A stretch of 64,000 nt of DNA from Lachnospiraceae bacterium (GCA_910574195.1 CAJTBF010000015.1:1-64000); one strand, 5' to 3'. Positions 44,950 to 55,031 are shown, counted from the first letter of the stretch. The notes: a model not told the origin generated them from the sequence alone. Numbers and translations are program-made.

Positions 44950-46305
44950 TCAGGCTCTCTGTAAGACTGCCAGAAAGAACCCGTCGCTCTGATGAATCCC
45001 CGGCAGAAGCTGCAGACATCCGTCCTCCTGCACATCCTGCATCAATTCTGCACAAAGGTTCCCCCGGATATCTTTTAGTGTATATTCGGGATATTTTTCC
45101 AAAAACCAATGTACATTATCCATATTTTCCGCCGGATGAATCGTACAGGTACTATACACCAGCGTTCCTCCCGGTTTTACATAGTTCTGCACTGTGGATA
45201 AAATTTCCTGCTGCAGTTTCTTCAGTCCGAAAATATCCTCTTCTGTCACTCTATATTTCAAATCCGCTTTTTTCCCCAGTACCCCCAGACCGGAACAAGG
45301 CAAATCCGCAAGGACAATATCCGCCTTTTTCATGGAATTCCCGTCCAAAATCCTGGCATCCTGCTGTATGGCCCGTATATTGGTCAGTCCCATCCGTTCG
45401 ATATTCTCCTGAATCAGCCCTACCTTATATGCTGTCAAATCCCTGGCTTCCACTCTTCCTGTCCCGTTTAGTTTTTCCGCCATATGAACCGCTTTCCCGC
45501 CGGGCGCCGCACATACATCAAATACAAGATCTCCTTCTTTCACGCCTGCCACTTCACAAATCAACATAGAACTGACATCCTGTACCATAAATTCCCCTTT
45601 TCGAAAACTCTCCAGTTCTCCCAAAGAATCATAGCCTGCTATATAAAATGCATAGGGAAGATAAGGGTGCGGCGTAATCTGTACCCCTTCTTTCTTCAAC
45701 ATGTTTCTAAATTCCCCCGCGTCTTTGTCCGCTCCTTTGGACAAGTTCCGGCGAATCACCAACGATTTCTCCTGACAGAATGCCTCCAACATCCGTTCCA
45801 CTGTCTGCCTGTCATAATCGGAAAGCCATTGTTTCAAAATCCACATCGGCATGGAATATTGTATCGACAAGCCTTCAAGCGGATCTGCCGGATATTTTAC
45901 CTGCGCTAACTTCCTTGCCGTATTCCGCAACACTCCGTTGACAAACCCCCGCAGACTGCCAAATCCTTTTTTTATAGCCAGTTTCACGGCCTCGTTACAA
46001 ACCGCAGAATCGGGAACCGTATCCATATATTTTAACTGATAGACTGCACTTCGCAAAATATTCCGAATGACCGGTTTCATTTTCTCCACTTTTACACTGG
46101 AAAATTGATTCAATATATAATCCAGCTCCAGTAGATGCTCCAGCGTCCCTTCCGTCACTCTTGTAATAAAAGCACGTTCTTTTTTGTCCAAATACTGATA
46201 TTTTTGCAGTACATCCCGCAGAATAAGATGACTGTATGCCCCCTTCTCCGTCACTTCCAGAAGTATCCCAAGCACCAGTTCCCGTTCATTGTCTGATTTT
46301 TTCAT
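44950..46305 (-). CDS. rsmB: 16S rRNA (cytosine967-C5)-methyltransferase
   Basis: A 451-residue RsmB. The N-terminal NusB-like domain (1-130) is followed by the SAM domain with VFDVCAAPGGKAVHMAE, DLPCSGLGVLG (first catalytic Cys region) and YSTCTIHPAEN (second Cys). Confidence 0.95.
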   Translation of the reverse strand: MKKSDNERELVLGILLEVTEKGAYSHLILRDVLQKYQYLDKKERAFITRVTEGTLEHLLELDYILNQFSSVKVEKMKPVIRNILRSAVYQLKYMDTVPDSAVCNEAVKLAIKKGFGSLRGFVNGVLRNTARKLAQVKYPADPLEGLSIQYSMPMWILKQWLSDYDRQTVERMLEAFCQEKSLVIRRNLSKGADKDAGEFRNMLKKEGVQITPHPYLPYAFYIAGYDSLGELESFRKGEFMVQDVSSMLICEVAGVKEGDLVFDVCAAPGGKAVHMAEKLNGTGRVEARDLTAYKVGLIQENIERMGLTNIRAIQQDARILDGNSMKKADIVLADLPCSGLGVLGKKADLKYRVTEEDIFGLKKLQQEILSTVQNYVKPGGTLVYSTCTIHPAENMDNVHWFLEKYPEYTLKDIRGNLCAELMQDVQEDGCLQLLPGIHQSDGFFLAVLQRA

Positions 46306-46329
46306 ATGCGCCGCCTCTCCGCTTATTCG

Positions 46330-47034
46330 TCAGTCTCTTCTTCTTTGTCCCCCGATCAAAATAAGACGCAGAAGCTGCAAAATAGAAGACGCTGCACCTG
46401 CCACATATGTCAACGCCGCCGCACTTAAGACCGCCCTCGTCTGCTTCACTTCCTCCGCCCGAAGCATTCCCGTCTTTTCCAATACTTTTACGGCACGGTT
46501 GGAGGCATTGAATTCCACCGGAAGCGTCACAATCTGAAACAATACGGCCGCCGAAAACAATAGAATTCCCAGATCAATCAAAAGCAGCGCCGCATCACTT
46601 TTGATCAGAAAACCAATCAGAATCAACGGCCAGGCCAGAGAAGACCCCAGATTCGCAACCGGAACAAGCGCGCCCCGAATCTGCAGCGGCGCGTACCCGG
46701 CCGCATGCTGCAGCGCATGTCCGCACTCATGGGCCGCCACTCCGATTGCCGCCACGGAAGAAGAATGATAAGTAGAATCCGACAGACGCAGAACTCTGCT
46801 TCTGGGATCATAATGATCTGTCAGATTTCCCGCTGTATGCTGCACCTGCACATCATAAATTCCGTTTACACGCAAAATTTTCTCCGCCGCCTCCCGGCCG
46901 GTCAGCCCGCAGACACTTTTCACCCGGGAATACTTCCGAAACACTCTGTTTACGCGGGAAGATGCCAACATACAGATGACCACACCGATCAATACAAGTA
47001 TATACGTAGAATCAAATCGATAATAATACATCAC
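46330..47034 (-). CDS. Zinc metallopeptidase, YugP family membrane protein
   Basis: A 234-residue membrane protein of the COG2738 group. The metal motif HECGHALQHA lies near residue 102 and hydrophobic segments occur at both ends. The substrate is unknown. It keeps its usual place between rsmB and fmt. CAGGAGG precedes the ATG. Confidence 0.9.
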   Translation of the reverse strand: MMYYYRFDSTYILVLIGVVICMLASSRVNRVFRKYSRVKSVCGLTGREAAEKILRVNGIYDVQVQHTAGNLTDHYDPRSRVLRLSDSTYHSSSVAAIGVAAHECGHALQHAAGYAPLQIRGALVPVANLGSSLAWPLILIGFLIKSDAALLLIDLGILLFSAAVLFQIVTLPVEFNASNRAVKVLEKTGMLRAEEVKQTRAVLSAAALTYVAGAASSILQLLRLILIGGQRRRD

Positions 47035-47112
47035 TGCCTCCTGATTTATAGTATATATGCATTATATATCCATATATCCACAAAGTTAGTTCCTTATAAA
47101 ATCCGGCTGGTT

Positions 47113-48102
47113 TCAGATCCTTTCCAGCAGCGTTCCTGCTTCCAGCACATTTCCTCGCAGAAATGCTCCCACATCCATCCGCTTTTTTCCCGGAAGCTGT
47201 ACTTCCTTCACCAAAAGAATCCCCTCTCCGGTCTGCACGGAAAAGCTGCATTTTCCCACTTCCAGAACGGTTCCCGGAAGTGCGCCACAAGAACCGCCGG
47301 CACATTCCTTTCCTGCTTCCGCCTCTTGGATCTCTGCTCCTGCTTTTGCCTTTTGGATCCCTGCTTTCCAGATTTTCATAACTTTCCCATTCCAGTGTGT
47401 ATAAGCGCTGGGCCAGGAATTTAAGCCCCGGATCAAACGTTCAATCTCCACTGCCGATGTCTTCCAGTCGATATTTCCCATCTCCTTTTTCAACATCTTT
47501 GCATAGGGTGTCGGACTATCTCCCTGTTTTTCGGGAGACAGATTTCCGGACTTCATCTCTTCCAGGGTTCGCACGGCAAGCGCAGCCCCCGCCTGAGCCA
47601 GTTTATCATGCAGGCTCTCTCCGGTCTCTTCCGGTGTAATTTCCACTTCTGTTTTCAAAAGCATATCGCCCGTATCCAGTCCCTCATCCATCTGCATGGT
47701 TGTCACACCGGTGATTCTTTCCCCGGATAGAATCGCCCATTGGATTGGCGCTGCTCCCCGGTACTTTGGCAAAAGGGAGGCATGGACGTTTATGCATCCA
47801 TAAGGTGTCATCTCCAGGATTTCTTTTGGTAAAATCTGTCCGAATGCCACTACCACGCAAACATCCGCCCGGTAATTTTTTAAATATTCCACACAGTCAG
47901 CATCCCGTACCCGTTTGGGCTGGAACACCGGAATCTGCAATCGCTGAGCCGCTTCTTTCACCGGAGGATACTGCACATCCTTCCCCCGCCCTTTCGGCTT
48001 ATCAGGCTGCGTCACCACAAGACATACCTCATGTCCGGCTCTCACCAATGCCTCCAATGTTCCCACGGAAAAATCAGGGGTTCCCATAAATATCACTTTC
48101 AT
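47113..48102 (-). CDS. fmt: Methionyl-tRNA formyltransferase
   Basis: A 329-residue enzyme that formylates initiator tRNA. Motifs are VIFMGTPDFSVGTLEAL, NVHASLLPKYRGAAPIQWAI (SLLPxxRG) and the C-terminal OB-like domain. A low-complexity insert rich in Ala, Gly and Lys (about 265-285: AGIQKAKAGAEIQEAEAG) precedes the last segment and is longer than usual. Its start directly follows the def stop codon. Confidence 0.95.
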   Translation of the reverse strand: MKVIFMGTPDFSVGTLEALVRAGHEVCLVVTQPDKPKGRGKDVQYPPVKEAAQRLQIPVFQPKRVRDADCVEYLKNYRADVCVVVAFGQILPKEILEMTPYGCINVHASLLPKYRGAAPIQWAILSGERITGVTTMQMDEGLDTGDMLLKTEVEITPEETGESLHDKLAQAGAALAVRTLEEMKSGNLSPEKQGDSPTPYAKMLKKEMGNIDWKTSAVEIERLIRGLNSWPSAYTHWNGKVMKIWKAGIQKAKAGAEIQEAEAGKECAGGSCGALPGTVLEVGKCSFSVQTGEGILLVKEVQLPGKKRMDVGAFLRGNVLEAGTLLERI

Positions 48103-48579
48103 CTATGCTTCGTCCTCCCCGGCAGGTACGTCATGAATTCCATCCTCCGTCTTATTGACATACAATTCTCCTGATAAATGATCAATCTCATGACAGAACG
48201 CCCTGGCCAGAAGTTCTTCCCCCTCCACTTCAAATTCTTCCAGATCCTCATCCAAAGCGCGTACCTTTACATAATTCGGTCTGGTCACAATTCCATATTT
48301 GCCCGGAACACTCAAACAGCCTTCCTCCCCTGTCTGCTCCCCGGACGTCTCCACAATCTCCGGATTGATCAGTACATACGGTCCGTCGCCAACATCCACC
48401 ACTACGATCTGCTTCAAAATTCCTACCTGGGGCGCCGCAAGACCAACTCCCATCCGTTCATACATGGTATCCAGCATATCGTGAATCAAAATCTTTGTGC
48501 GCAATGTCATCTTCTTTACCGGTTTACAGTGTTTCGTTAAAATCTCATCCCCAATTTCCCGTACCTCTCGTATTGCCAT
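48103..48579 (-). CDS. def: Peptide deformylase
   Basis: A 158-residue enzyme with the three metal/active-site motifs [19 protein letters not shown] and HEIDHL. It removes formyl groups from new proteins and is coupled with fmt. Confidence 0.97.
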   Translation of the reverse strand: MAIREVREIGDEILTKHCKPVKKMTLRTKILIHDMLDTMYERMGVGLAAPQVGILKQIVVVDVGDGPYVLINPEIVETSGEQTGEEGCLSVPGKYGIVTRPNYVKVRALDEDLEEFEVEGEELLARAFCHEIDHLSGELYVNKTEDGIHDVPAGEDEA

Positions 48580-48707
48580 TGTCCTTTCATCCTCCCGCTA
48601 CAATATATTTATGGTTTCTTTACTACAAATTTATGGTTTCTCTTTCTTAAGACAGCGCCCAAATACCGGCCGGAGGAAAAATCCCTCTCCGGCATCCGGC
48701 ACATCAC

Positions 48708-50936
48708 TTAGATTACCTGCATGGGGTTAAAATCAAACTGAATCCGCATCACATCAAATCCACGGTTGATCTCGATATACTGTTCCAGTTGATTTTTCGC
48801 CTTTCTCAGTGTATCATATCTTTCTGCTTTCAGATAGAGCACTTTTCGGTATACATCGTTTATTTTACTGATTCCGGGACTGGCCGGGCCAATCAATTCC
48901 ATGGTACAGTACCGCCGGATCCGCTGCGCATATTCTTTTAGAAAATGGCAGCCTTTCTCCAGATATTTCTCATCCTCACAACTGACCAGTACTGCCAGAA
49001 GATTTTGTACCGGCGGATACCCCATCAGTTCTCTGTATCGAATTTCCTCCTGATAAAAGGCTTCGTAATCCTGTGCTGCCGCTGTCACAATTGCATAATG
49101 TTCGGGACTGTATGTCTGGATCACGGCCTCCCCCTTTTTCTTTCCTCTGCCGGCTCTTCCCGCTGCCTGCGTCAGGAGCTGAAATGTCCGCTCCCCCGCC
49201 CGGTAATCATTGGCGTACAAAGACATATCGGCTGCAAGAATACCTACCAGCGTCACATTGGGAAAATCATGTCCTTTCACGATCATCTGCGTTCCGATCA
49301 GAATATCCGCTTCTTCATTGGCGAAAGCGGCAAGGATCTTCTCATGTCCGTCTTTTTCCCGCGTCGTATCCAAATCCATTCGAAGTACCCGTGCTTCGGG
49401 AAATTCTCTTTTCACAATCTCTTCGATCTGCTGGGTTCCCACTTTAAATTCTCCGATATGCCGTGAGCCGCATTCCGGGCAGATTGGCTTTCTTTCCTCT
49501 TCATAGCCGCAATAATGGCAAATCATTTTCCCGTTCTTATGAAAAGACAGCGATACGTCACAATGGGGACATTTCACCACATACCCGCACTCCCGGCAGG
49601 ACAGAAACCCGGCATAGCCGCGCCGGTTTAAAAAAAGCATGATCTGCTCCTTCTTATCCAAACGTTCTGCCAGTTTCTCCCATAACAGCCGACTCAAAAT
49701 GGAACGATTTCCATTCTTTAATTCTTCCCGAAGATCCACCGTATATACCTGCGCCATCTCCTGTTGTCCGGAACGACTCTTTAATTCCAGCAGCCGGTAC
49801 TCTCCCTTTCTGGCACGGTACATCGCCTCCAGAGAGGGGGTGGCGGACCCCAGCACCACACTGGCTTGTTCCATCTCCGCCCGGGCAATCGCGGTTTCCC
49901 TGGCATGATAACGTGGCACCTGCTCACTTTTATAGGTATTTTCATGCTCCTCATCTATCACAATCAATCCCAACGAAGGAAACGGCGTAAACAGCGCGGA
50001 CCGGGGACCAATCATCACATCAATCTGTCCTTCCTTCGCACGCATCATCTGATCATAACGTTCCCCCGCCGATAACCGGGAATGCATGATAGACACCCGT
50101 TCTCCAAAACAACGATAAAAGCGCATCACCGTCTGAAACGTCAGTGCAATCTCCGGAATCAGCATCACAGCCTGTCTTCCCTGCTCAACCGCTCTGCGAA
50201 TCATCTCAATATAGACTTCCGTCTTTCCGCTTCCCGTCACCCCGTGAATCAAATAGGTCCCATACCGTCCCGTCCCATAGTCCCTCCAGAACGTATCAAT
50301 GGCATTCCGCTGCTCCCCGGTAAACACAATCTCTTTTCTCTTCCGGATCTCTCCATGGACAGGATTTCGAAAAATCCGTTCCTCTTCCAGAGATACGATC
50401 CCCTGCTCTTCCAACGCACGAATCACCGAACGGGTAATATTCAACTTCCTGCTGACCAGTTCGTAATCCAAAATCGGATCATCCAGAAGCGCCGCCAAAA
50501 GTCTTGCCCTGGCCCGCTGATTTTTTTCCAGATAAAAATCCAGTTTTTTCTGCCCCTCCGATTCCGAAAGCAAAAGACGTACTTTCTTTTTTACTTTTGC
50601 ATTTTGCTGCTGCTTAATCGGCAGCACAGTCTTCAACGCCTGAATCATTGTACCGCCATAGTTTTCTTTCATCCATGCCGCCAAAGCCACCAGTTTTCCT
50701 TCAATTGCAATTCCTTTCCGTGAAATACCCTGTATCTCTTTGATTTTGGAAAGATCATAACTGCTGGTTTCGGAAAAACCGACCACATATCCCTTTGTCA
50801 GCCGGTTTCCCCGTCCAAACGGAACAAGAACCTCCATCCCGACAGAAAGCGTCTCTTCCAGCGACGGCGGAATCCGATACTGAAATATTTTATCCAGTTT
50901 TTCATGTGTAATATCAATGATTATGTTCGCAAACAT
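48708..50936 (-). CDS. priA: Primosomal protein N' (replication restart helicase)
   Basis: A 742-residue superfamily 2 helicase. Visible are the 3'-end binding N-terminal domain, Walker A GVTGSGKTEVY, the DEEH box (VIDEEHENTYK), the eight-Cys zinc region (CRECGYVVKCPHC to CPECGSRH) and QAAGRAGRG. Its start overlaps the end of murE by 23 bases. Confidence 0.97.
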   Translation of the reverse strand: MFANIIIDITHEKLDKIFQYRIPPSLEETLSVGMEVLVPFGRGNRLTKGYVVGFSETSSYDLSKIKEIQGISRKGIAIEGKLVALAAWMKENYGGTMIQALKTVLPIKQQQNAKVKKKVRLLLSESEGQKKLDFYLEKNQRARARLLAALLDDPILDYELVSRKLNITRSVIRALEEQGIVSLEEERIFRNPVHGEIRKRKEIVFTGEQRNAIDTFWRDYGTGRYGTYLIHGVTGSGKTEVYIEMIRRAVEQGRQAVMLIPEIALTFQTVMRFYRCFGERVSIMHSRLSAGERYDQMMRAKEGQIDVMIGPRSALFTPFPSLGLIVIDEEHENTYKSEQVPRYHARETAIARAEMEQASVVLGSATPSLEAMYRARKGEYRLLELKSRSGQQEMAQVYTVDLREELKNGNRSILSRLLWEKLAERLDKKEQIMLFLNRRGYAGFLSCRECGYVVKCPHCDVSLSFHKNGKMICHYCGYEEERKPICPECGSRHIGEFKVGTQQIEEIVKREFPEARVLRMDLDTTREKDGHEKILAAFANEEADILIGTQMIVKGHDFPNVTLVGILAADMSLYANDYRAGERTFQLLTQAAGRAGRGKKKGEAVIQTYSPEHYAIVTAAAQDYEAFYQEEIRYRELMGYPPVQNLLAVLVSCEDEKYLEKGCHFLKEYAQRIRRYCTMELIGPASPGISKINDVYRKVLYLKAERYDTLRKAKNQLEQYIEINRGFDVMRIQFDFNPMQVI

Positions 50937-52392
50937 GAAGTTCCTTCAAAACCTCCGCAATCAGCACCCGCTCATCCATCGGATACTTTACCCCTTTGAT
51001 TTCCTGATAGTCCTCGTGCCCTTTCCCTGCGAGCACGATCACGTCTCCTGGCTGTCCATTGGCAATGGCATACCGGATTGCCTCTTTCCTGTCACAAATC
51101 TCCACATACTTTCCTTCGGTTTTTTCCATCCCGATTTTAATATCGTCTATGATATCCTGCGGTTCCTCAGACCGCGGATTATCGGAAGTAATGATTGTCA
51201 GATCAGCCAGACGTCCGGACACCTCTCCCATCTCATATCTCCGGTCTTTGGAACGATTTCCGCCGCATCCAAATAAGCAGACCAGCCGGGAGGGATGGTA
51301 TTCCTTCAACGTCGTCAAAAGACTTTCCAGACTCATTGCATTATGTGCATAATCGATCATCAACGTGAAATCGTCCGACACCTTCACTATCTCGATACGC
51401 CCTTTTACTTTGGCCGCTTTCAACGCTCGCCAAATAGCCTCTTCCCGCACGGAAAAATGCCGGCACACCGCAATGGCCGTCAGCGAATTGTACACGCTGA
51501 ACAACCCCGGAAGGTCAATCTCCACATCAAAATCCAGTAAACCCTGAACATGATATGCCACGCCCAGATACCCCGGCCTGGAAACCAGATGCGTATCTAC
51601 CGCCCGCAGATCCGCTTCCCGGGAAAGTCCAAATGTCTCCACCTGACAGGTTGCCCCCTGAAATACTTCCGGAAAATAAGGATCGTCGATATTGGCAATG
51701 CCAATCCTGCACTGTTGAAACAACAGACCTTTGCAACGCTTATAATCCTCAAAATCTTTATGTTCATTGGGACCGATATGATCATGTCCCAGATTCGTAA
51801 AAATCCCCAGTTCAAACGGAATTCCTGCTGTTCTGTGCAGCATCAGCCCCTGAGAAGAGACTTCCATTACTACGCTGTCACAGCCTGCCTTTACCATCTC
51901 TGCAAAATATTGATGGATGGTATAAGATTCCGGCGTCGTATTAGCCGCCGGAATTTTTCTTTCCCCGATGACGGTCTCTATGGTCCCGATTAATCCCACT
52001 TTATGTCCCACATTTTCCAAAATGGATTTGATCATATACGTTGTGGTTGTCTTCCCTTTGGTACCGGTGATCCCGATGATCTTTAATTTCTCGGCCGGAT
52101 AACCAAAATAAGCCGCTGACATCAGCGCCAGGGCATAGCGCGTATCGGAAACCTGAATCACTGTCAGATTTTCAGGCGCATCCACTTCTCTTTCCACAAT
52201 CACCGCCGCCGCACCCTTTTTGGCCACCTCTTCCACAAACCTGTGTCCGTCCGAAACAGCCCCGCTGATACAGACAAACACAGAGCCTGCTTCCACTTTC
52301 CGGGAATCATTGATCAGTGTCGTAATCTCTCTGTCATCAGTTCCCTGTATGACCTTATATTCTAATCGTTCCAATAACTGCGTTAGTCTCAT
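50914..52392 (-). CDS. murE: UDP-N-acetylmuramoyl-tripeptide synthetase
   Basis: A 492-residue Mur ligase. The ATP loop is GITGTKGKTTTTYMI; the substrate-selecting DNPR motif (SDNPRSEEP) points to meso-diaminopimelate, so the peptidoglycan is predicted to be DAP type. KGHEDYQEIKG near the end is also typical. Confidence 0.95.
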   Translation of the reverse strand: MRLTQLLERLEYKVIQGTDDREITTLINDSRKVEAGSVFVCISGAVSDGHRFVEEVAKKGAAAVIVEREVDAPENLTVIQVSDTRYALALMSAAYFGYPAEKLKIIGITGTKGKTTTTYMIKSILENVGHKVGLIGTIETVIGERKIPAANTTPESYTIHQYFAEMVKAGCDSVVMEVSSQGLMLHRTAGIPFELGIFTNLGHDHIGPNEHKDFEDYKRCKGLLFQQCRIGIANIDDPYFPEVFQGATCQVETFGLSREADLRAVDTHLVSRPGYLGVAYHVQGLLDFDVEIDLPGLFSVYNSLTAIAVCRHFSVREEAIWRALKAAKVKGRIEIVKVSDDFTLMIDYAHNAMSLESLLTTLKEYHPSRLVCLFGCGGNRSKDRRYEMGEVSGRLADLTIITSDNPRSEEPQDIIDDIKIGMEKTEGKYVEICDRKEAIRYAIANGQPGDVIVLAGKGHEDYQEIKGVKYPMDERVLIAEVLKELHVCEHNH

Positions 52393-52836
52393 TACCGAAT
52401 TCTCCTTTTCCTTTCTGCCTGTCTTGTATCACATACCCTTCAGATAGACAGCTACCACTGTCCGATAAAGTATACCCATTCGGGCATCCCGTATCTTAGG
52501 CCCTTCGGGCGAGTGGACGCTTTGCGTCCAACAAAGTATACCCATCCGGGCATCCCGTATCTCAGGCCCTTCAGGCGAGTGGACGCTTTGCGTCCAACAA
52601 AGTATACCACAAATAAGGGGGCGTTGCAAAATTTCTACTATAAAAAGAAGAAAAATATCTTTCAAACGCTGTACAAATCCACAAAAACGTGGCATACTTA
52701 GAAACTATATTCCCTGTTCCTGCTAAAAACGGAATTACGCTATTTTGATTCTTTAAACAAACAAGGGGAGCTTATACATAACAAATATATATGCTTAAGA
52801 TGCTTTTTTATTTCTTTTTTCAAGGAGGGATGATCA
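52393..52836. other. 444-bp intergenic region between divergent murE and vanZ-like genes
   Basis: No gene is supported. It holds the tandem 66-bp hairpin repeat (52467-52610), then an AT-rich part that must contain the promoter of the VanZ-like gene; no confident -35/-10 pair was picked. Confidence 0.55.
52467..52610 (+). repeat. Tandem 66-bp triple-hairpin repeat, copies D and E plus a partial unit
   Basis: Units start at 52467, 52533 and 52599 with AAAGTATACC. Each full unit holds three small hairpins in order: CGGG-CAT-CCCG, GCCC-TTC-GGGC (GCCC-TTC-AGGC in the second unit) and GGACGC-TTT-GCGTCC. The two full units differ at only a few bases. Related single copies lie at 11383, 17496 and about 27940-28044. 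Confidence 0.85.
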
Positions 52837-53481
52837 TTGAAACAAATCCTGTTCTTTTTTTTAAAACCACTTTCTTTTCTTCCCGCACTGGCTATGATGT
52901 ATGCAATCTACAGTTTTTCTGCACAGAGCGGGGAGGTTTCCGGAAATTTAAGCTATGAGGTCAGTTGTAAGATCGTGGAAATCGGAAATGAATTACTGGA
53001 AAAAGGACTCAGTATGGAAGAGATTCAGGTATTCGCTGAAAGAATTGAATATCCGGTCCGGAAACTTGCACACATGACCGAATATTTCCTGCTGGCGGTT
53101 GCCGTCTCGTTTCCTTTCTATGTATATGGACTGCGCGGATTTCCTTTAATGCTGACTGCCGGTATGATCTGCGTCGCTTTTGCTGCCGGAGATGAGTACC
53201 ATCAATCCTTCGTTGCCGGACGCGGCCCTTCTGTGAAAGATGTCATGATCGACAGTGTAGGGGCATTTTTCGGAATTCTGACTGTCCGAATCATCTGCTG
53301 GATTTTCCTGACACCCACAAGAGTCGCCAGAAAGCAGGAAGAATTCGCATATAGAAAAATGCAAAAACGACGAAGGGCACAGGCCAAACGCAGACGGAAT
53401 TATGGTGACAGAGAGTATGACGATGATTATGATAATTATTACGATAACGATTATGATGACGACTACTACGATGATTATTAA
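52837..53481 (+). CDS. VanZ family membrane protein with Asp/Tyr-rich tail
   Basis: A 214-residue protein with four hydrophobic segments and the VanZ pattern (SFSAQSGE, VRKLAHMTEYFLLAVAVS, GDEYHQSFVAGRGPSVKDVMIDSVGAFFG). The last ~50 residues are a basic stretch followed by an Asp/Tyr-only tail (about 188-214). The start is a TTG at 52837, seven bases after AAGGAGGG; a nearby ATG at 52830 is in another frame. VanZ relatives are linked to glycopeptide tolerance or phospholipid changes; no resistance operon is near. Confidence 0.88.
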   Translation: MKQILFFFLKPLSFLPALAMMYAIYSFSAQSGEVSGNLSYEVSCKIVEIGNELLEKGLSMEEIQVFAERIEYPVRKLAHMTEYFLLAVAVSFPFYVYGLRGFPLMLTAGMICVAFAAGDEYHQSFVAGRGPSVKDVMIDSVGAFFGILTVRIICWIFLTPTRVARKQEEFAYRKMQKRRRAQAKRRRNYGDREYDDDYDNYYDNDYDDDYYDDY

Positions 53482-53581
53482 TACTGGTTGTTTCTTAAAT
53501 ACATATCTTATTAGACGAAATTCAAATATTCCGTAGCAAGCTACAGGGTGTTGGGTCTACATTCCGTTTTGGTCGTTGCTA

Positions 53582-53599
53582 GAGCGTGTTTGAAAATTG
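53582..53599 (+). repeat. Isolated copy of the MITE-like end sequence
   Basis: GAGCGTGTTTGAAAATTG matches both ends of the 25606-25678 element with one or two differences. No inverted partner was found nearby, so this may be a decayed or longer element. Confidence 0.45.
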
Positions 53600-53699
53600 C
53601 CGCTGGCACTTAACAACCCTCACGGCAGTTGCTTCGCGGAAATAAATATTCGGCAGGGGAAAACTTCTTCGTCCGGCAGTTTTTTATTAAGATAACAGA

Positions 53700-53751
53700 A
53701 AAAGAAACAGAAACTCAAATATTTCTTTTTTCAAGTTTCCGTTTCTTTTTT
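53700..53751. terminator. Bidirectional terminator between vanZ-like and dinB
   Basis: AAAAAGAAACAGAAACT (53700-53716) pairs with AGTTTCCGTTTCTTTTT (53735-53751) with one wobble; A- and T-runs lie outside both arms. Confidence 0.75.
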
Positions 53752-53803
53752 ATTCGTTTCTCTCTGAGGGTTTTCAAAGTTCTATTCTGATTATTACTAT
53801 CTT

Positions 53804-55009
53804 CTATTTTTTTCTTTTCAGATGACTTGCTTTTATTACCGCATTCTTACCGTACTTTTTTTCCAGTTCTTCCATTGCCTTTTGTAAACGCTGATGTTTC
53901 TCGTCTGGAGGTTCCGGAAATTCTATATCGAAAATCGATAGCTGTTCCGGCTCCGCTGCATCCACCAATTTGGCCGTCCGAATCCCAAGAAGCCGTACCG
54001 GTTCCCCGCTCCATGCCTTTTCAAACAACTGACAAGCCGTCCGGTACAACACTTCCTGTTCGTTGGCCGATTTTCCGAGCCGGGTTTGATGAGACATACT
54101 TTGAAAATCTGCATATTTAATCTCCACACTGACCATGCCGGCCTTCTGTCCCGCTTTCCGGAGTCTTTCACTTACACGATTCGCCAGTTCTTCCAACACC
54201 GGTTTTACTACTTCTATTGTTTTGGCATCCTCCGAAAGTGTGGTGGAATTTCCGATTCCTTTCGCCTCGATCTGTTCCCACTGTACCACAGAATGATCCA
54301 CTCCGTTAGCAAATTCCCAGAGCATCCGCCCGTGACTTTTTAAATGCAGCTCGATCAATTGCGGATCCGCATTCGCCAGCTCTCCAATCGTATGAATCTC
54401 CAGTTTCTTTAAGACCTCCACACTGGAGTGCCCTGCCATAAATAAATCTCCAATCGGAAGAGGCCACATCTTTTTGGGTACTTCCTTCAAAAACAATGTA
54501 TGGACTTTATCCGGCTTCTCAAAATCCGACGCCATCTTTGCCAGCAGTTTATTTTCCGAAACTCCGATATTCACCGTAAAGCCAAAACGGTCCCGAATCC
54601 CGTTTTTGATCAAAAACGCTGCCTCCAACGGGGAAGGATACTGATCCGCAATTCCTGTAAAATCCATGTAACATTCATCTACGCTGACCTGCTCGATTTC
54701 ATGTGTGAATCCACGCAGATATCTCATCAGCCGGGCACTTTTTTCACGATAAAGCCTGTGATCCGGCGGTTCCATCACCAGATTCGGACATTTTCGAAAG
54801 GCATTCACCACAGGTTCCCCAGTGCGAATGCCATACTTTTTCGCGGAAATGGATTTGGCCAGCACTACCCCATGACGGGACTTCTGATCCCCGCCGATAA
54901 TCGCCGGGATTTCCCGCAAATCCACTTCCGCGCCTTTCTTCAATTGTTCCACCGCCGTCCAGCTTAAATAGGCAGAATTTACATCGATATGAAATACGAT
55001 GGAAGCCAT
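53804..55009 (-). CDS. dinB: DNA polymerase IV (Y family)
   Basis: A 401-residue translesion polymerase. The active-site motifs are FHIDVNSAYLSW and SVDECYMDFTG; the little-finger domain follows from about residue 240. The ATG at 55009 follows GAGGAG at ten bases; the frame extends to 55105 without a better site. No LexA box was recognised upstream, which overlaps the clpB 3' end. Confidence 0.94.
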   Translation of the reverse strand: MASIVFHIDVNSAYLSWTAVEQLKKGAEVDLREIPAIIGGDQKSRHGVVLAKSISAKKYGIRTGEPVVNAFRKCPNLVMEPPDHRLYREKSARLMRYLRGFTHEIEQVSVDECYMDFTGIADQYPSPLEAAFLIKNGIRDRFGFTVNIGVSENKLLAKMASDFEKPDKVHTLFLKEVPKKMWPLPIGDLFMAGHSSVEVLKKLEIHTIGELANADPQLIELHLKSHGRMLWEFANGVDHSVVQWEQIEAKGIGNSTTLSEDAKTIEVVKPVLEELANRVSERLRKAGQKAGMVSVEIKYADFQSMSHQTRLGKSANEQEVLYRTACQLFEKAWSGEPVRLLGIRTAKLVDAAEPEQLSIFDIEFPEPPDEKHQRLQKAMEELEKKYGKNAVIKASHLKRKK

Positions 55010-55031
55010 TCTTTTTTCGCTCCTCTGCTTT

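Larger units (their letters stand above)
53482..53803. other. 322-bp intergenic region between convergent vanZ-like and dinB genes
   Basis: It holds the end-like motif GAGCGTGTTTGAAAATTG (53582-53599), small GC-rich hairpins around 53600-53690 and a terminator (53700-53751). No gene is supported. Confidence 0.5.

Noticed and set aside
52467-52610. CRISPR array
   Set aside because: Only two full units occur, they are directly abutting with no spacers, and no cas gene is near.
52429-52695. Leftward open frame with an internal repeated peptide
   Set aside because: The repetition comes from the tandem 66-bp non-coding hairpin units; there is no ribosome site and the codons follow the hairpin sequence.
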